This document shows positions 1 through 8,309 of a DNA stretch of 50,631 bases, piece by piece. Position 1 is the stretch's first letter; the number at the start of each line of letters is the position of its first letter. The DNA comes from Gudongella sp049310905 (GTDB lineage: Bacteria > Bacillota > Clostridia > Tissierellales > Tissierellaceae). The notes below the pieces were generated by a model, which had not been told where the DNA came from, made no database searches, and was given only the letters and a program-made list of their open reading frames with translations. Made by a program: the position numbers and the translations under genes. Where the stretch lies: positions 1-50,631 of the forward strand of contig NZ_JBMEMN010000023.1 of NCBI RefSeq assembly GCF_049310905.1, in the 5' to 3' direction.

Positions 1-1577
1 GGGTTCTTGAGACTCAACCCTCCACATACAAAGAATTTCCTTTGAAAGGAGGGAGTCGAGACAGAGTCTACTCGACGAATGTGAATGCTACATAAAAACA
101 GTGAAAATAAGACCGAGCAAATACAAATGGTTTCTGTAGAGCAATTGGTACCACAAAATCACATACTCAGAAAAATCGACCGTACTGTCTCCTTTGATTT
201 CATCTATGAACTCGTGGAAGACAAATATTGTCTCGACAATGGCAGACCAAGCGTAGATCCTGTCGTCTTAATGAAACTTGTCCTGTTACAGTATCTTTTT
301 GGGATTAAAAGCATGAGGCAAACAATCAAGGAAGTTGAAGTAAATCTAGCATACAGATGGTTTTTAGGGCTAGATTTTTACGACAATGTGCCCCATTTTA
401 CAACATTTAGTCAAAACTACCGCCGAAGATTCAAGGATACAGATTTGTTCCAGCAGATTTTTGATAATATTCTGATGCAAGCATATGAACAAGGTTTCGT
501 AGATTCTAATGTACAATTCATTGATTCAACCCATGTAAAAGCACATGCAAACAGATACAAAACTCAAAAGGTTAGAGTTAGGCCAAAATCAAAATCATAT
601 CAACAGAGGCTTGATAAAGAAATTCAGGACGATCGAAAGAAAAACAACAAGAAAGATTTAAAACCCCCAAAAGGAGGCTCATCTGGAGGAAAGGAACGGG
701 AGATAACCCAAAGCACAACAGATCCCGAAAGTGGACTATTCCATAAAGGAGAACACAAAGAAGTCTTTGCATATAGTGTACAGACAAGTTGTGATAAAAA
801 TGGTTGGATCCTTGCATATGAAAGCTATCCAGGGAATCTACATGACAGCACAACATTTATCCCATTCTATGAAAACAAGATAAGGAAATATAACCCTGAA
901 AAGATAGTAATGGATGCAGGTTACAAGACACCGGCAATAGCAAAATTGTTGTTGGAAGATAAGGTATTGCCAGTATTGCCATATACGGCACCGAAAAAAT
1001 CTCCCAAATTGATTGATGGGTTTAGAAAGACAGATTTTGTATATGATGAGCACTACAACTGCTATATTTGTCCAGAAAATGAAGTTCTAAAGTACTCCAC
1101 CACAGATAGAGATGGGTATCGACACTATAAAAGCGACCCAAAAAAATGTTCAAATTGTAAAAGCTTAAGCAGGTGTACAGAAAGCGTGAAAAATCAAAGG
1201 GTAATGACTCGACATATCTGGCAAGATTACCTTGATATAAGTGAAGATTACAGATATACCCACCAAGGTAAAAAAGACTATAAACAAAGAAAAGAAACAA
1301 TAGAGAGGCAGTTTGGAAGTGCTAAAGAATATCATGGTTTCAGATACACAAATATGAAGGGGCAACAAAAAATGCAGATGAAAGCAGCCCTTACCTTTAC
1401 ATGCCTAAATATGAAAAAATTAGCAATAATGATGGATAGAATGGGCAGAAAGCACCCGAATTATGAGAATTTAAGGAGCAAAAAAGCAGGTCTTTTATCA
1501 AGTATTATCCAAATCACAAAAATATTCCAATATAACTCAAACCCCAGATTCAAAATCTGGGGTTTGTCTACGCTCTG
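1..1577 (+). mobile_element. IS1182-type insertion sequence (boundaries approximate)
   Basis: The element is defined by an intact IS1182-type transposase. The leader holds two hairpins: GGGTT/AACCC at 1-20 and GTCGAG/CTCGAC at 55-60 with 71-76, just before the start codon. A weak terminal inverted repeat may exist: AGACTCAACCC at 10-20 against AGACAAACCCC read on the complement of 1559-1569 (8 of 11 match). No target duplication can be checked because the left flank lies outside or at the very edge of the window, so both ends are estimates. Confidence 0.7.
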
Positions 1578-1578
1578 A
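85..1578 (+). CDS. IS1182 family DDE transposase
   Basis: A DDE transposase that would cut and rejoin the ends of its own insertion sequence. The N-terminal third (about residues 10-110) is the InsH/DUF772-type DNA-binding region. The DDE core follows: first Asp in FIDSTHVKAHANRYK, second Asp in VMDAGYKTP, and the Glu in RKETIERQFGSAKEYHGFRY, all typical of IS1182. A cysteine cluster (CYICPEN, KCSNCKSLSRC) lies between the second and third acidic residues, as is usual in this family. At 497 residues it is full length with no frameshift, so the copy may be active. The last residues are read through a 12-bp hairpin at 1539-1565, so the C-terminus may be fortuitous. The ATG at 85 follows a leader hairpin and has no strong ribosome-binding site, which fits low transposase expression. 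Confidence 0.93.
   Translation: MLHKNSENKTEQIQMVSVEQLVPQNHILRKIDRTVSFDFIYELVEDKYCLDNGRPSVDPVVLMKLVLLQYLFGIKSMRQTIKEVEVNLAYRWFLGLDFYDNVPHFTTFSQNYRRRFKDTDLFQQIFDNILMQAYEQGFVDSNVQFIDSTHVKAHANRYKTQKVRVRPKSKSYQQRLDKEIQDDRKKNNKKDLKPPKGGSSGGKEREITQSTTDPESGLFHKGEHKEVFAYSVQTSCDKNGWILAYESYPGNLHDSTTFIPFYENKIRKYNPEKIVMDAGYKTPAIAKLLLEDKVLPVLPYTAPKKSPKLIDGFRKTDFVYDEHYNCYICPENEVLKYSTTDRDGYRHYKSDPKKCSNCKSLSRCTESVKNQRVMTRHIWQDYLDISEDYRYTHQGKKDYKQRKETIERQFGSAKEYHGFRYTNMKGQQKMQMKAALTFTCLNMKKLAIMMDRMGRKHPNYENLRSKKAGLLSSIIQITKIFQYNSNPRFKIWGLSTL
1539..1565. repeat. 12-bp hairpin at the 3' end of the transposase gene
   Basis: AAACCCCAGATT (1539-1550) pairs perfectly with AATCTGGGGTTT (1554-1565) around a 3-nt loop. 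It lies inside the last codons of the transposase gene, where it may act as a terminator, a translation brake or part of the element's right end. Confidence 0.6.
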
Positions 1579-1603
1579 GCAGGCCTTGTAAGGCCTGCTT
1601 TTG
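1578..1603 (+). terminator. Intrinsic terminator after the IS transposase
   Basis: AGCAGGCCT (1578-1586) and AGGCCTGCT (1591-1599) form a 9-bp GC-rich stem with a TGTA loop, followed by a short T run. It starts at the transposase stop codon and separates the gene from the convergent lipoprotein gene. The T run is short and only on the plus side. Confidence 0.6.
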
Positions 1604-1616
1604 AATAGTTTAACTC

Positions 1617-2321
1617 TTAGGGTTCATAAATTGTATAGTCATCAGGAATGCTGAATAAACTCATATCCACTGAATCGCTGAAATCTTCAATCAACCACTT
1701 GGAGTTGTATCCTTCACCGGTCATTTCCATTCCAACTAAGCTTTCACCGTCAAAATAGTACCTGATGGAACCATCTTCAAGATTGTATTCCTCAAATTTT
1801 CTAGTTTCACCCATAAACTCTGCAGTGCCACTCTGGGTAAAAGTCATACCTTCAGTGTCAACAATATCGCTTTCGGTCTCGTTAAATTCTGAGGCCTGAT
1901 CAGTATCTTCGGGAAATACCATCACCATTTTTTGGTCATGCATCACCATGTAGAGTTTTCCGTCCATTTGAATAGTAGTACTGTTAGCCAGTTCAGACTC
2001 GAAGACCGTTGCGAAATTTTCACCATCGATAACTGTGGTAATTGTAGCTTCATACTCCTGACCTTCAACCTGGGTTATGGTTTTATACTTCATAGTGTAT
2101 TGATTTCCCATCATTATATCTGCATAAGGTGCTGAAAGCAAGCTTTCCTGTTGCTCTACTTCAGGCTCTTCAACTATAGGTTCATGAGATTCATCAACAA
2201 TTTCAGGGTTTTCTGCCTCTAAACCTTCAGTTTCAGAATCTACAGGGGTATCCTGACTGCAGCCTCCAAATGACAATGATAATACTAAGAGTAGTCCAAT
2301 AATAATTTTTTGCTTTCTCAT
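1617..2321 (-). CDS. Putative secreted lipoprotein, LolA/LppX-like fold possible
   Basis: A 234-residue predicted lipoprotein. Residues 1-20 form a signal peptide (MRKQKIIIGLLLVLSLSFGGC) with Cys at the cleavage site (LSFGGC). An acidic linker rich in Glu, Asp and Pro covers about residues 22-62. The rest looks like a beta-rich single domain (YTMKYKTITQ, KLYMVMHDQKMVMVFPED, SIRYYFDGESLVGMEM) that resembles the antiparallel sheets of LolA/LppX-type lipid-binding lipoproteins; this is inference from pattern only. The start is supported by GGGAGG upstream. It would be tethered to the outer face of the membrane. It stands alone, convergent with the IS transposase. No specific function is assigned. 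Confidence 0.75.
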   Translation of the reverse strand: MRKQKIIIGLLLVLSLSFGGCSQDTPVDSETEGLEAENPEIVDESHEPIVEEPEVEQQESLLSAPYADIMMGNQYTMKYKTITQVEGQEYEATITTVIDGENFATVFESELANSTTIQMDGKLYMVMHDQKMVMVFPEDTDQASEFNETESDIVDTEGMTFTQSGTAEFMGETRKFEEYNLEDGSIRYYFDGESLVGMEMTGEGYNSKWLIEDFSDSVDMSLFSIPDDYTIYEP

Positions 2322-2358
2322 GGTTTAAACCTCCCTTGTAATAGGATTGTACTTAGAA

Positions 2359-2364
2359 ATTATA
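2359..2364 (-). promoter_or_regulatory. Possible -10 element for the lipoprotein gene
   Basis: A perfect TATAAT on the minus strand lies 38 nt upstream of the lipoprotein start. No good -35 is found at 17 nt, so this is tentative. Confidence 0.35.
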
Positions 2365-2525
2365 TACCCTTATGGAAATACCTTAAGCAATTCGGCAAGT
2401 AGACAAGTGATTTGTGCTTTCTCTTGTGTTATAATTATAGGAGAATTATTTGTTTAAGCTATTTCTAAAGCGCGATTTTTATAACTGAGTTGAGTTAATT
2501 ATTAAAATATACGGAGGTATGGTGG

Positions 2526-2981
2526 ATGAAAATAGGTAAGGAGTTGCTAAGTGATATTAAAGAAATGTCTCAGACAATGACGGAGAAGGATAAGATATTG
2601 CTTGACCTGCAATTGTTTGAAAGAATGATTCAAAGATTCGATTCCGCAGCTGGTAAGTGTCGGGAATGTAAAAGTCTATTAGAAGAAGCAGATGAACACT
2701 TTAAAGAAATAAATGAAAATGAAGGCTACCTTGATCGAGCTATGAATAGAAAACATGAGGATTTGAGAGAGAATATGCTGAAGCATTTGAGAAAGGTGCA
2801 CAAACTATATCGACCGGGACATTTCATTAGTATTTTTGTACCTTTAGGTATTGCAGTGGGTGTTACTGTAGGACTTATAAATGGTTCATTATTACCTTTT
2901 TCTGTTGCAGGAACTGCAATAGGGTATCTTATTGGGGTAGTAAAAGAGAGTTCCATAATAAAACAAAAAAGAAGAATTTAG
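2526..2981 (+). CDS. Small membrane protein, tandem paralog 1
   Basis: A 151-residue protein of unknown function. The N-terminal 95 residues are charged and probably helical or coiled-coil, with a CRECKSLLEE motif near residues 45-55. Two hydrophobic segments (about 100-120 and 125-142, starting FISIFVPLGIAVGV) form a membrane hairpin, and a short basic tail follows. The next gene encodes a paralog with the same layout and the shared pattern RFD-x3-GxCxxCKSxL. The two cysteines four residues apart could bind metal or form a disulfide, but nothing shows which. The ATG follows GGAGG in a standard position. A TATAAT at 2430-2435 could belong to its promoter. Confidence 0.75.
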   Translation: MKIGKELLSDIKEMSQTMTEKDKILLDLQLFERMIQRFDSAAGKCRECKSLLEEADEHFKEINENEGYLDRAMNRKHEDLRENMLKHLRKVHKLYRPGHFISIFVPLGIAVGVTVGLINGSLLPFSVAGTAIGYLIGVVKESSIIKQKRRI

Positions 2982-3046
2982 CAATTATAGTAATTCTATA
3001 ACAGCTTAATTTACAATAAAATTGTGATCAATCTGCTTCATACGTT

Positions 3047-3544
3047 TTGAATAAAAACGAATTGACGGAAAGTGAGGATTATCTGGTGTCTGATCTGGAG
3101 AGAATAAATAAATCATTTGACAAGTTGGAAGAAACTAATAGTAAGGATATTATCAAGAAGCTTGATACCAAGCTACTTCGACGAATTGCCATAAGATTTG
3201 ATGAATTTTCAGGCGAATGTAAAGACTGTAAATCAATGTTAAAAGATATGGAAAAATATCTGAGAAGACTTAATGACATGGATGATGAAATTAACAAAGA
3301 CATACTTAAGGAACACTTTAAAATCAAAAGCAATTACGTTAGTCATTTGAATAAGAATCATGCCCTGATTCAATTGGGGCAGAATACAGGATTGTGGATG
3401 TCCCTTGGAGTCAGCATCGGAGTAGTGTTGGGATTGACTACTTTTGACAATATTGCTCTAGGCATACCCATAGGGATATCAATAGGGCTTTTAATTGGTA
3501 CATCCAAAGATGCACTGGCAAAGAAGCAAAACAAAGTAATATAG
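3047..3544 (+). CDS. Small membrane protein, tandem paralog 2
   Basis: A paralog of the preceding gene: charged helical N-terminus, the motif RFDEFSGECKDCKSML near residues 51-66, and two C-terminal membrane segments (GLWMSLGVSIGVVLGL; ALGIPIGISIGLLIG). Function unknown. The start is uncertain. The TTG at 3047 has no ribosome-binding site, whereas a GTG at 3086 is preceded by GTGAGG with 8-nt spacing and would shorten the protein to 152 residues, close to the 151 of its partner. I keep the longer frame here but think GTG 3086 is at least as likely. The 65-nt gap to the first copy suggests co-transcription. Confidence 0.65.
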   Translation: MNKNELTESEDYLVSDLERINKSFDKLEETNSKDIIKKLDTKLLRRIAIRFDEFSGECKDCKSMLKDMEKYLRRLNDMDDEINKDILKEHFKIKSNYVSHLNKNHALIQLGQNTGLWMSLGVSIGVVLGLTTFDNIALGIPIGISIGLLIGTSKDALAKKQNKVI

Positions 3545-3736
3545 AGTAAGTGTTGTGATTAAGAGTTTTAGAAAGATTACAATGTGGTTAAGATTTACTT
3601 AAAATCAAATATTTAACATAATAATGGAGTATAATAGGATTAGATGATGAAAACCTGTTGTACTCTATTCTTTTGGGTTGACTCATTCCATATGGGTATA
3701 TTTTAAATGGGATTAAATAAATGAAGAGGTGTGAAA

Positions 3737-5650
3737 ATGAAAAAACTAGTAACGCTATTATTGATATTAATTATAATGGCAGGTACAACACAATCATTGG
3801 CTGCTCCCAGCCAGTGGGCGATATCTGAGGTGGAGATAGCTAGGGAGTACAATCTCGTTCCCCAGAGCTTATTAAGTAGCTACCAAAGCAATATAACCAG
3901 GGAGGAATTCTCTGAGATGGTTATAAGATTGTACGAAGCTTTATCTGGGAATGTTGCCAAAAATCAATCCGCAAATCCTTTTTCCGATACAAGCAACCCT
4001 GAAGTGCTGAAAGCCTATGACCTTGGTATTGTAGAGGGATTTGGAGATGGAACATTCAGACCTAAAAGCACTATTACCAGAGAAGCTATAGCAGCTTTAT
4101 TGTTCAGAACTTTGGAGAGCGTGGATCCAGTTATAACACAGGGAACCTATACACTTGGTTTTTCAGATAGGTCTGAAATAAGCATGTGGTTCAGAAATGA
4201 AGTTGGCTTTATGAGCAAGAACGGTATTATAAACGGTATAGGATCAAATACATTTGCTCCTAAGATGGAAACTACCAGGGAGCAGGCGATTGCGCTAGTT
4301 GTAAGATTATTTAACCAGTACGGAGGAGAAGGAAAACTTACAGCTGAGCAGATTGGTGAATTTACCAGTAGTGCTGTGCAGATATTTACAGAGTATGACA
4401 ATGGAGATTTTGGATATGGAAGCGGTTTTTTCTTTGCTCCTGGAAAGATTGCGACCAATTATCATGTCATTGAAGGAGCAACAAATTTAACAATTGAATA
4501 CGATAACAGAGATGTTTATGAAGGCAAGGTGTCAGTAGCTGGTTTTAGCAGTGGAAATGATCTTGCAGTTTTATCAGTTCAGGACTTGAATACAAGACCT
4601 ATATCATCAGGGGATTCATCTAGACTGGTGAAAGGACAAAAGGTTTATTCTATCAATAGCCCAATAGGCTATAGAAATATTCTTACCGAAGGAATAGTAA
4701 GCGGCTTAACTAATGATGAAATACAAGTGACATTGCCCTTGAGCGAAGGAAGTAGTGGAGGAGTTTTGCTGGATGAATATGGCATGGCTGTTGGAGTAGT
4801 TTTTGCTAGAATGTATGGAGTGGAGAGTCTTGGATTTGCAAAACCTATTAATATATTGAAAACACTAGATACATCAAAAAATTTAACGCTTGAAGAATTT
4901 AACAGTTCTGAAGACATTCTCAATCCACCGATAAATATTATTGCCAGACAAGAAAATGAAGATGAAGCAGCATTGAAGTGGGATTGGATGGAGGCAGACT
5001 ATTTCATGATACACAAGTCCTTAGACGGCGGGGAAACTTTTCAGCCTGTTAAGAATAATAATGGTTCAGACAGATGGACTTACCAGAATGAAGTAATTAT
5101 TCCTTTGGGTGAGTATCAGGAAGGAACCAGGATAATGTTTGCAGTTTCGGCTGTAAAGGATGGTGTTGTTTCTGAAAGGAATCATTCAAATTATTTGTCT
5201 CTTTTCAAAGGTATGTCGGAAGGAGAAGTATTTGATGATCTCATAATGAATCTTCCATCAATAAGTGCTGAAGGTACATTAATTAACTTTGAGGGATACG
5301 ATGTTAGCAGGACAAGCGACAATAGGATTACAAGAATATATGCATATGTCAACGAAGATGGATTTGAAGAAATGCTAGGTGCCAGTTCTGATGTTGTGAA
5401 AGGGATTGCTCAGAGACTTAGAGTTGTAGGAAACAGATACGCTGACTTGATTGGAACAGATGTTGAGATGACGGTTATGTATCTTGGATTATATGATGAA
5501 TATCCTCATTTTCTTGAAGGCAATTACATCAATCCAGATGGAATCAGAAGGGATCAGTTTATTGGTCTGTGGGAAGCAGAGTATCCACTAATAAATGTCG
5601 CAAACAACTCTGAAATATATATAACATGGTATGGTCCATATAGTTTCTAA
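3737..5650 (+). CDS. S-layer-anchored trypsin/HtrA-like serine protease
   Basis: A secreted, surface-bound serine protease. A signal peptide (about 1-24) is followed by three SLH repeats (about 35-195; ITREEFSEMVIRLYEAL, NPFSDTSNPEVLKAYDLGIV, GIGSNTFAPKMETTREQA), which normally bind pyruvylated wall polymer. A trypsin-like domain follows (about 215-385). Counting from the GTG at 3731, the triad is His245 (TNYHVI), Asp277 (GNDLAVL) and Ser342 (EGSSGG). After it come an FN3-like segment (about 395-485) and a C-terminal region of unknown fold. No PDZ domain is seen, unlike DegP/HtrA. ATG 3737 is chosen over GTG 3731 because AGAGG lies 7 nt upstream of it. It may process wall or extracellular proteins; the substrate is unknown. 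Confidence 0.88.
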   Translation: MKKLVTLLLILIIMAGTTQSLAAPSQWAISEVEIAREYNLVPQSLLSSYQSNITREEFSEMVIRLYEALSGNVAKNQSANPFSDTSNPEVLKAYDLGIVEGFGDGTFRPKSTITREAIAALLFRTLESVDPVITQGTYTLGFSDRSEISMWFRNEVGFMSKNGIINGIGSNTFAPKMETTREQAIALVVRLFNQYGGEGKLTAEQIGEFTSSAVQIFTEYDNGDFGYGSGFFFAPGKIATNYHVIEGATNLTIEYDNRDVYEGKVSVAGFSSGNDLAVLSVQDLNTRPISSGDSSRLVKGQKVYSINSPIGYRNILTEGIVSGLTNDEIQVTLPLSEGSSGGVLLDEYGMAVGVVFARMYGVESLGFAKPINILKTLDTSKNLTLEEFNSSEDILNPPINIIARQENEDEAALKWDWMEADYFMIHKSLDGGETFQPVKNNNGSDRWTYQNEVIIPLGEYQEGTRIMFAVSAVKDGVVSERNHSNYLSLFKGMSEGEVFDDLIMNLPSISAEGTLINFEGYDVSRTSDNRITRIYAYVNEDGFEEMLGASSDVVKGIAQRLRVVGNRYADLIGTDVEMTVMYLGLYDEYPHFLEGNYINPDGIRRDQFIGLWEAEYPLINVANNSEIYITWYGPYSF

Positions 5651-5772
5651 CCAAAAAAGGGCAGTGAATATTATCACTGTATTTGCTCAATGAGTGGAGC
5701 TTGCGTCATTTCTAATATAGGGTATGAGTACTACAAGATAGAACAAACAGACAATTTCTGGAGGTATCAAAA

Positions 5773-7614
5773 ATGGATAATTTTAGATCGGCAGTTTCAG
5801 GAGTTTTCAAGAGGGCAGCTGAAGCCTTCAGAACATATCCGGCAGCCATAGGAAATGCTTTTTTGTTTGCTTTGGTAGCAATTATTAAAATACACCTTGA
5901 ATGGGAGGTTCAACAGGAATACGGTTTTCTTCTTAATTCCTTGCAGTGGGCCTTGGCTCTGGGTGCAATATGGAGTCTTACCGCCATAACAGGAGCAAAC
6001 AGCAGATACAATACTTCAAAGGCATTTACAATTGCCAACATTGGTGGATTTGCAGTTACAGCTGTAGCATTTCTGTTGCTTTACTTCTTCGGTGAAAGTG
6101 GGCTTGGAATGGAATACAGATATCTGTCTTCCATAGCAAGATCCAGAGTTTCTGTTGCCATGGTTATAGGAATGATAGTATTTGTTTACCTTGCATCTTT
6201 TCCTGAAGAGAAATCAGACTTTGCCAGAGCTTTCTTTATGACTCACAAGGTATTTTTTGTGGCTATACTTTATGGTTTGGTCTTAATGATGGGAGCTTCA
6301 GGTGTTGCAGGTGCCATTCAGTCTCTTCTTTACAATGACATGAGCAACAAAGTATTTGAATATATAGCAGTAATTGTGGGGTTTATGACATTTAGTATTT
6401 TTATTGGCTATTTTCCTGATTTCAGGAAAGGTACACAAGATCCAAGAAGACAGGAACTTCAGGATCAGCCAAAATTTGTACAGGTTCTTCTTGGATTTAT
6501 TCTAGTACCCATACTTCTTGCCCTGACACTTGTATTGTTGCTATGGGCAATGCGAACAGTAATGTCCGGTGTGGAATCATCCTTTGTCAGATTATCCGGT
6601 ATCGCAGCAAGTTACGCACTTGGTGGAATCTGGCTCCATATAATGGTAACCAGACAAGACACTGGTCTAGTGAACTTTTTCAAGAGGGCCTATCCATTCA
6701 CTGCACTTGTAATTTTGGCATTTGAGGCCTGGGCTTTAATTGTACAGCTTAGTGACACAGGCCTTAAAATTATTGAATATAATTTCATAATGGTATGGGT
6801 ATTTACAGTAATTTCAGTGATTATGTTAATATTCTTGAAGGAGAAATCACACAGAAGAATCGCAATTCTAGGATGCTTGATTGCGGCGATAGCAGTACTT
6901 CCTATAATTGGATACCATACACTTCCGGTAAAATACCAGGTGAACAGACTGGAGGAAATTCTTGAGAGGGAAGGAATGCTTCAAGACAACGAAATTATTC
7001 CAGCTACAACTGAGCCTGATAGGAATGTCAGGGAGGATATAACCGATGCAGTAAGTTTTCTTGCCTATAGAGAGAACAAAAACATCCCAGCATGGTTAAG
7101 TGAAGATATGAATAATGACCAGGAGTTTATAGAAACATTCGGATTTGAGAAGACCTGGCCAGAGTATGATGGTGAAAATCCAAGGATGTACCTTACAACC
7201 AATCTGGTGTTGACATCAGGTGTGGTGGATATTGAAGACTATACCTGGGGTATTAATTTCAAGGATTACTATGGTAGCGAAGAAGTAACTACAGAGCTGG
7301 AGGGACAACGTGGGAAATATGATATATCTTGGATAACTACTAAGACTGGCATACCTGAACTAGTAGTTAAGCTGGAAGATGAGATTATTATTCAGGAGAA
7401 TCTTGAGGATTATTTTAATGATATAGAAGAAAAGTATCCACCCGGTGAACGAGTATCCAGGGAGGCAAGTATTGAGGAGATGAGTGTAGTATTCCAGTCA
7501 GATGAGATCCAGATACTATTAGTATTTGAAAATGTAGAGATAGGAATTGATACAAATAACGACCGGAGCAATTACTGGCTTATGGTTTCGGGAATGTATA
7601 TGAGAGAGTATTAA
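5773..7614 (+). CDS. DUF4153-type polytopic membrane protein
   Basis: A 613-residue protein with about 11-12 membrane segments in residues 20-390 and a large C-terminal soluble part (about 395-613). The N-terminal pattern (FKRAAEAFRTYPAAI, GAIWSLTAITGAN) is typical of DUF4153 proteins of Firmicutes, whose function is unknown. The soluble tail contains beta-rich stretches (MYLTTNLVLTSGVVDIEDY) and probably sits outside the cell. The ATG follows TGGAGG. The gene lies 122 nt after the protease gene and may share its transcript, though a weak hairpin (CAGTGA/TCACTG) sits between them. Confidence 0.75.
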   Translation: MDNFRSAVSGVFKRAAEAFRTYPAAIGNAFLFALVAIIKIHLEWEVQQEYGFLLNSLQWALALGAIWSLTAITGANSRYNTSKAFTIANIGGFAVTAVAFLLLYFFGESGLGMEYRYLSSIARSRVSVAMVIGMIVFVYLASFPEEKSDFARAFFMTHKVFFVAILYGLVLMMGASGVAGAIQSLLYNDMSNKVFEYIAVIVGFMTFSIFIGYFPDFRKGTQDPRRQELQDQPKFVQVLLGFILVPILLALTLVLLLWAMRTVMSGVESSFVRLSGIAASYALGGIWLHIMVTRQDTGLVNFFKRAYPFTALVILAFEAWALIVQLSDTGLKIIEYNFIMVWVFTVISVIMLIFLKEKSHRRIAILGCLIAAIAVLPIIGYHTLPVKYQVNRLEEILEREGMLQDNEIIPATTEPDRNVREDITDAVSFLAYRENKNIPAWLSEDMNNDQEFIETFGFEKTWPEYDGENPRMYLTTNLVLTSGVVDIEDYTWGINFKDYYGSEEVTTELEGQRGKYDISWITTKTGIPELVVKLEDEIIIQENLEDYFNDIEEKYPPGERVSREASIEEMSVVFQSDEIQILLVFENVEIGIDTNNDRSNYWLMVSGMYMREY

Positions 7615-7618
7615 TAAT

Positions 7619-7646
7619 TAATGGCTCACCGGAAGGTGAGCCATTA
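7619..7646. terminator. Bidirectional terminator hairpin
   Basis: TAATGGCTCACC (7619-7630) pairs perfectly with GGTGAGCCATTA (7635-7646) around a GGAA loop. It lies between the DUF4153 gene and the convergent ferredoxin gene. T runs are poor on both sides. Confidence 0.6.
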
Positions 7647-7657
7647 TTAATAAGTAC

Positions 7658-7888
7658 TTAAAATGAAACTGCCTTATGTGGGCATATCTGAATACATTTT
7701 CCGCATCCAATACATTTCTCGTCGTTTATTACAACCTTTCCCATGAAAAAACCGGCTCTTTCAACCGCACCAGTGGGGCAGACTCTCTTAACCGGGCAGA
7801 AAGGAGATCTGTCGCATTTAGATTCAATGATTTTTGCTATTTTTGACTTGCCGCTGCTTTTCTTGTTGTTTCTTTTTTGTTTTTTCAA
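7658..7888 (-). CDS. Small ferredoxin-like 4Fe-4S protein
   Basis: A 76-residue basic, cytoplasmic iron-sulfur protein, presumably an electron carrier. The C-terminal half has a complete CIGCGKCIQICPHKA motif (Cys 59, 62, 65, 69) for one 4Fe-4S cluster. The N-terminal half has a non-classical set, CDRSPFCPVKRVCPTGA (Cys 25, 32, 37), so a second cluster is likely but with unusual spacing. The first 20 residues are Lys/Arg/Asn-rich. Translation starts at TTG, supported by GGAGGT 5 nt upstream. Its promoter carries a CsoR-like operator, suggesting control by metal or sulfur stress. Confidence 0.85.
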   Translation of the reverse strand: MKKQKRNNKKSSGKSKIAKIIESKCDRSPFCPVKRVCPTGAVERAGFFMGKVVINDEKCIGCGKCIQICPHKAVSF

Positions 7889-7917
7889 GATGCACCTCCA
7901 GATTTTTGTTCTAACTA

Positions 7918-7946
7918 ATTATACACCCATAGGGGGTATTAGTAAA
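7918..7946 (-). promoter_or_regulatory. Promoter with CsoR-like operator in its spacer
   Basis: Read on the minus strand, TTTACT (7941-7946) and TATAAT (7918-7923) are separated by exactly 17 nt. The spacer plus part of the -10 is an inverted repeat, ATACCCCCTATGGGTGTAT (7921-7939), with 7 of 9 base pairs. G/C-tract palindromes of the form ATACCC-N-GGGTAT are typical of CsoR/CstR-family repressors (copper, nickel or persulfide). Which regulator acts here is inference. Confidence 0.65.
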
Positions 7947-8077
7947 GGGGCTTAAAATTCAAATTTAACGATGGATAGATTGATTTCTTAGTCTAGAAGT
8001 AGTATTGAGTTACATGATATAATTAGAATGCATGGATTAATGTACATTGCACTTTAAAACGAAATCGAGGTGAGCTA

Positions 8078-8305
8078 ATGATTGTTAAGATAAAGTTTAT
8101 TGGTGTAACAGATATTGATATTCCTTCTGAAATGAGTCTAGAAAAAGACGCTACGGTTGCAGATGTTGTAAATTATCTAGAAAGAGTTAACGGTAGCCCT
8201 GTTGATGGATTAACAATTCTTGTAAACAAAGAAAAAACCTCCCTGGATACGAAGCTCCAGGAAGATGATCAAATTCTTATTCTGCAGGTATTGGGAGGAG
8301 GTTGA
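8078..8305 (+). CDS. MoaD/ThiS-like sulfur carrier protein
   Basis: A 75-residue ubiquitin-like protein ending in Gly-Gly-Gly (ILQVLGGG), the tail that MoaD and ThiS carriers use to hold a thiocarboxylate. The conserved pattern VADVVNYLE...ILVNKEK...LQEDDQILIL fits the beta-grasp fold. It could supply sulfur for molybdopterin or tungstopterin, thiamine or another thio-compound. No activating MoeB/ThiF gene is adjacent, so the pathway is open. A role in pterin cofactor synthesis is plausible because a pterin enzyme and FdhD lie 12 kb away. ATG with GAGGTGAG upstream. It ends 4 nt before the convergent TraX-like gene. Confidence 0.85.
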   Translation: MIVKIKFIGVTDIDIPSEMSLEKDATVADVVNYLERVNGSPVDGLTILVNKEKTSLDTKLQEDDQILILQVLGGG

Positions 8306-8309
8306 TTTT

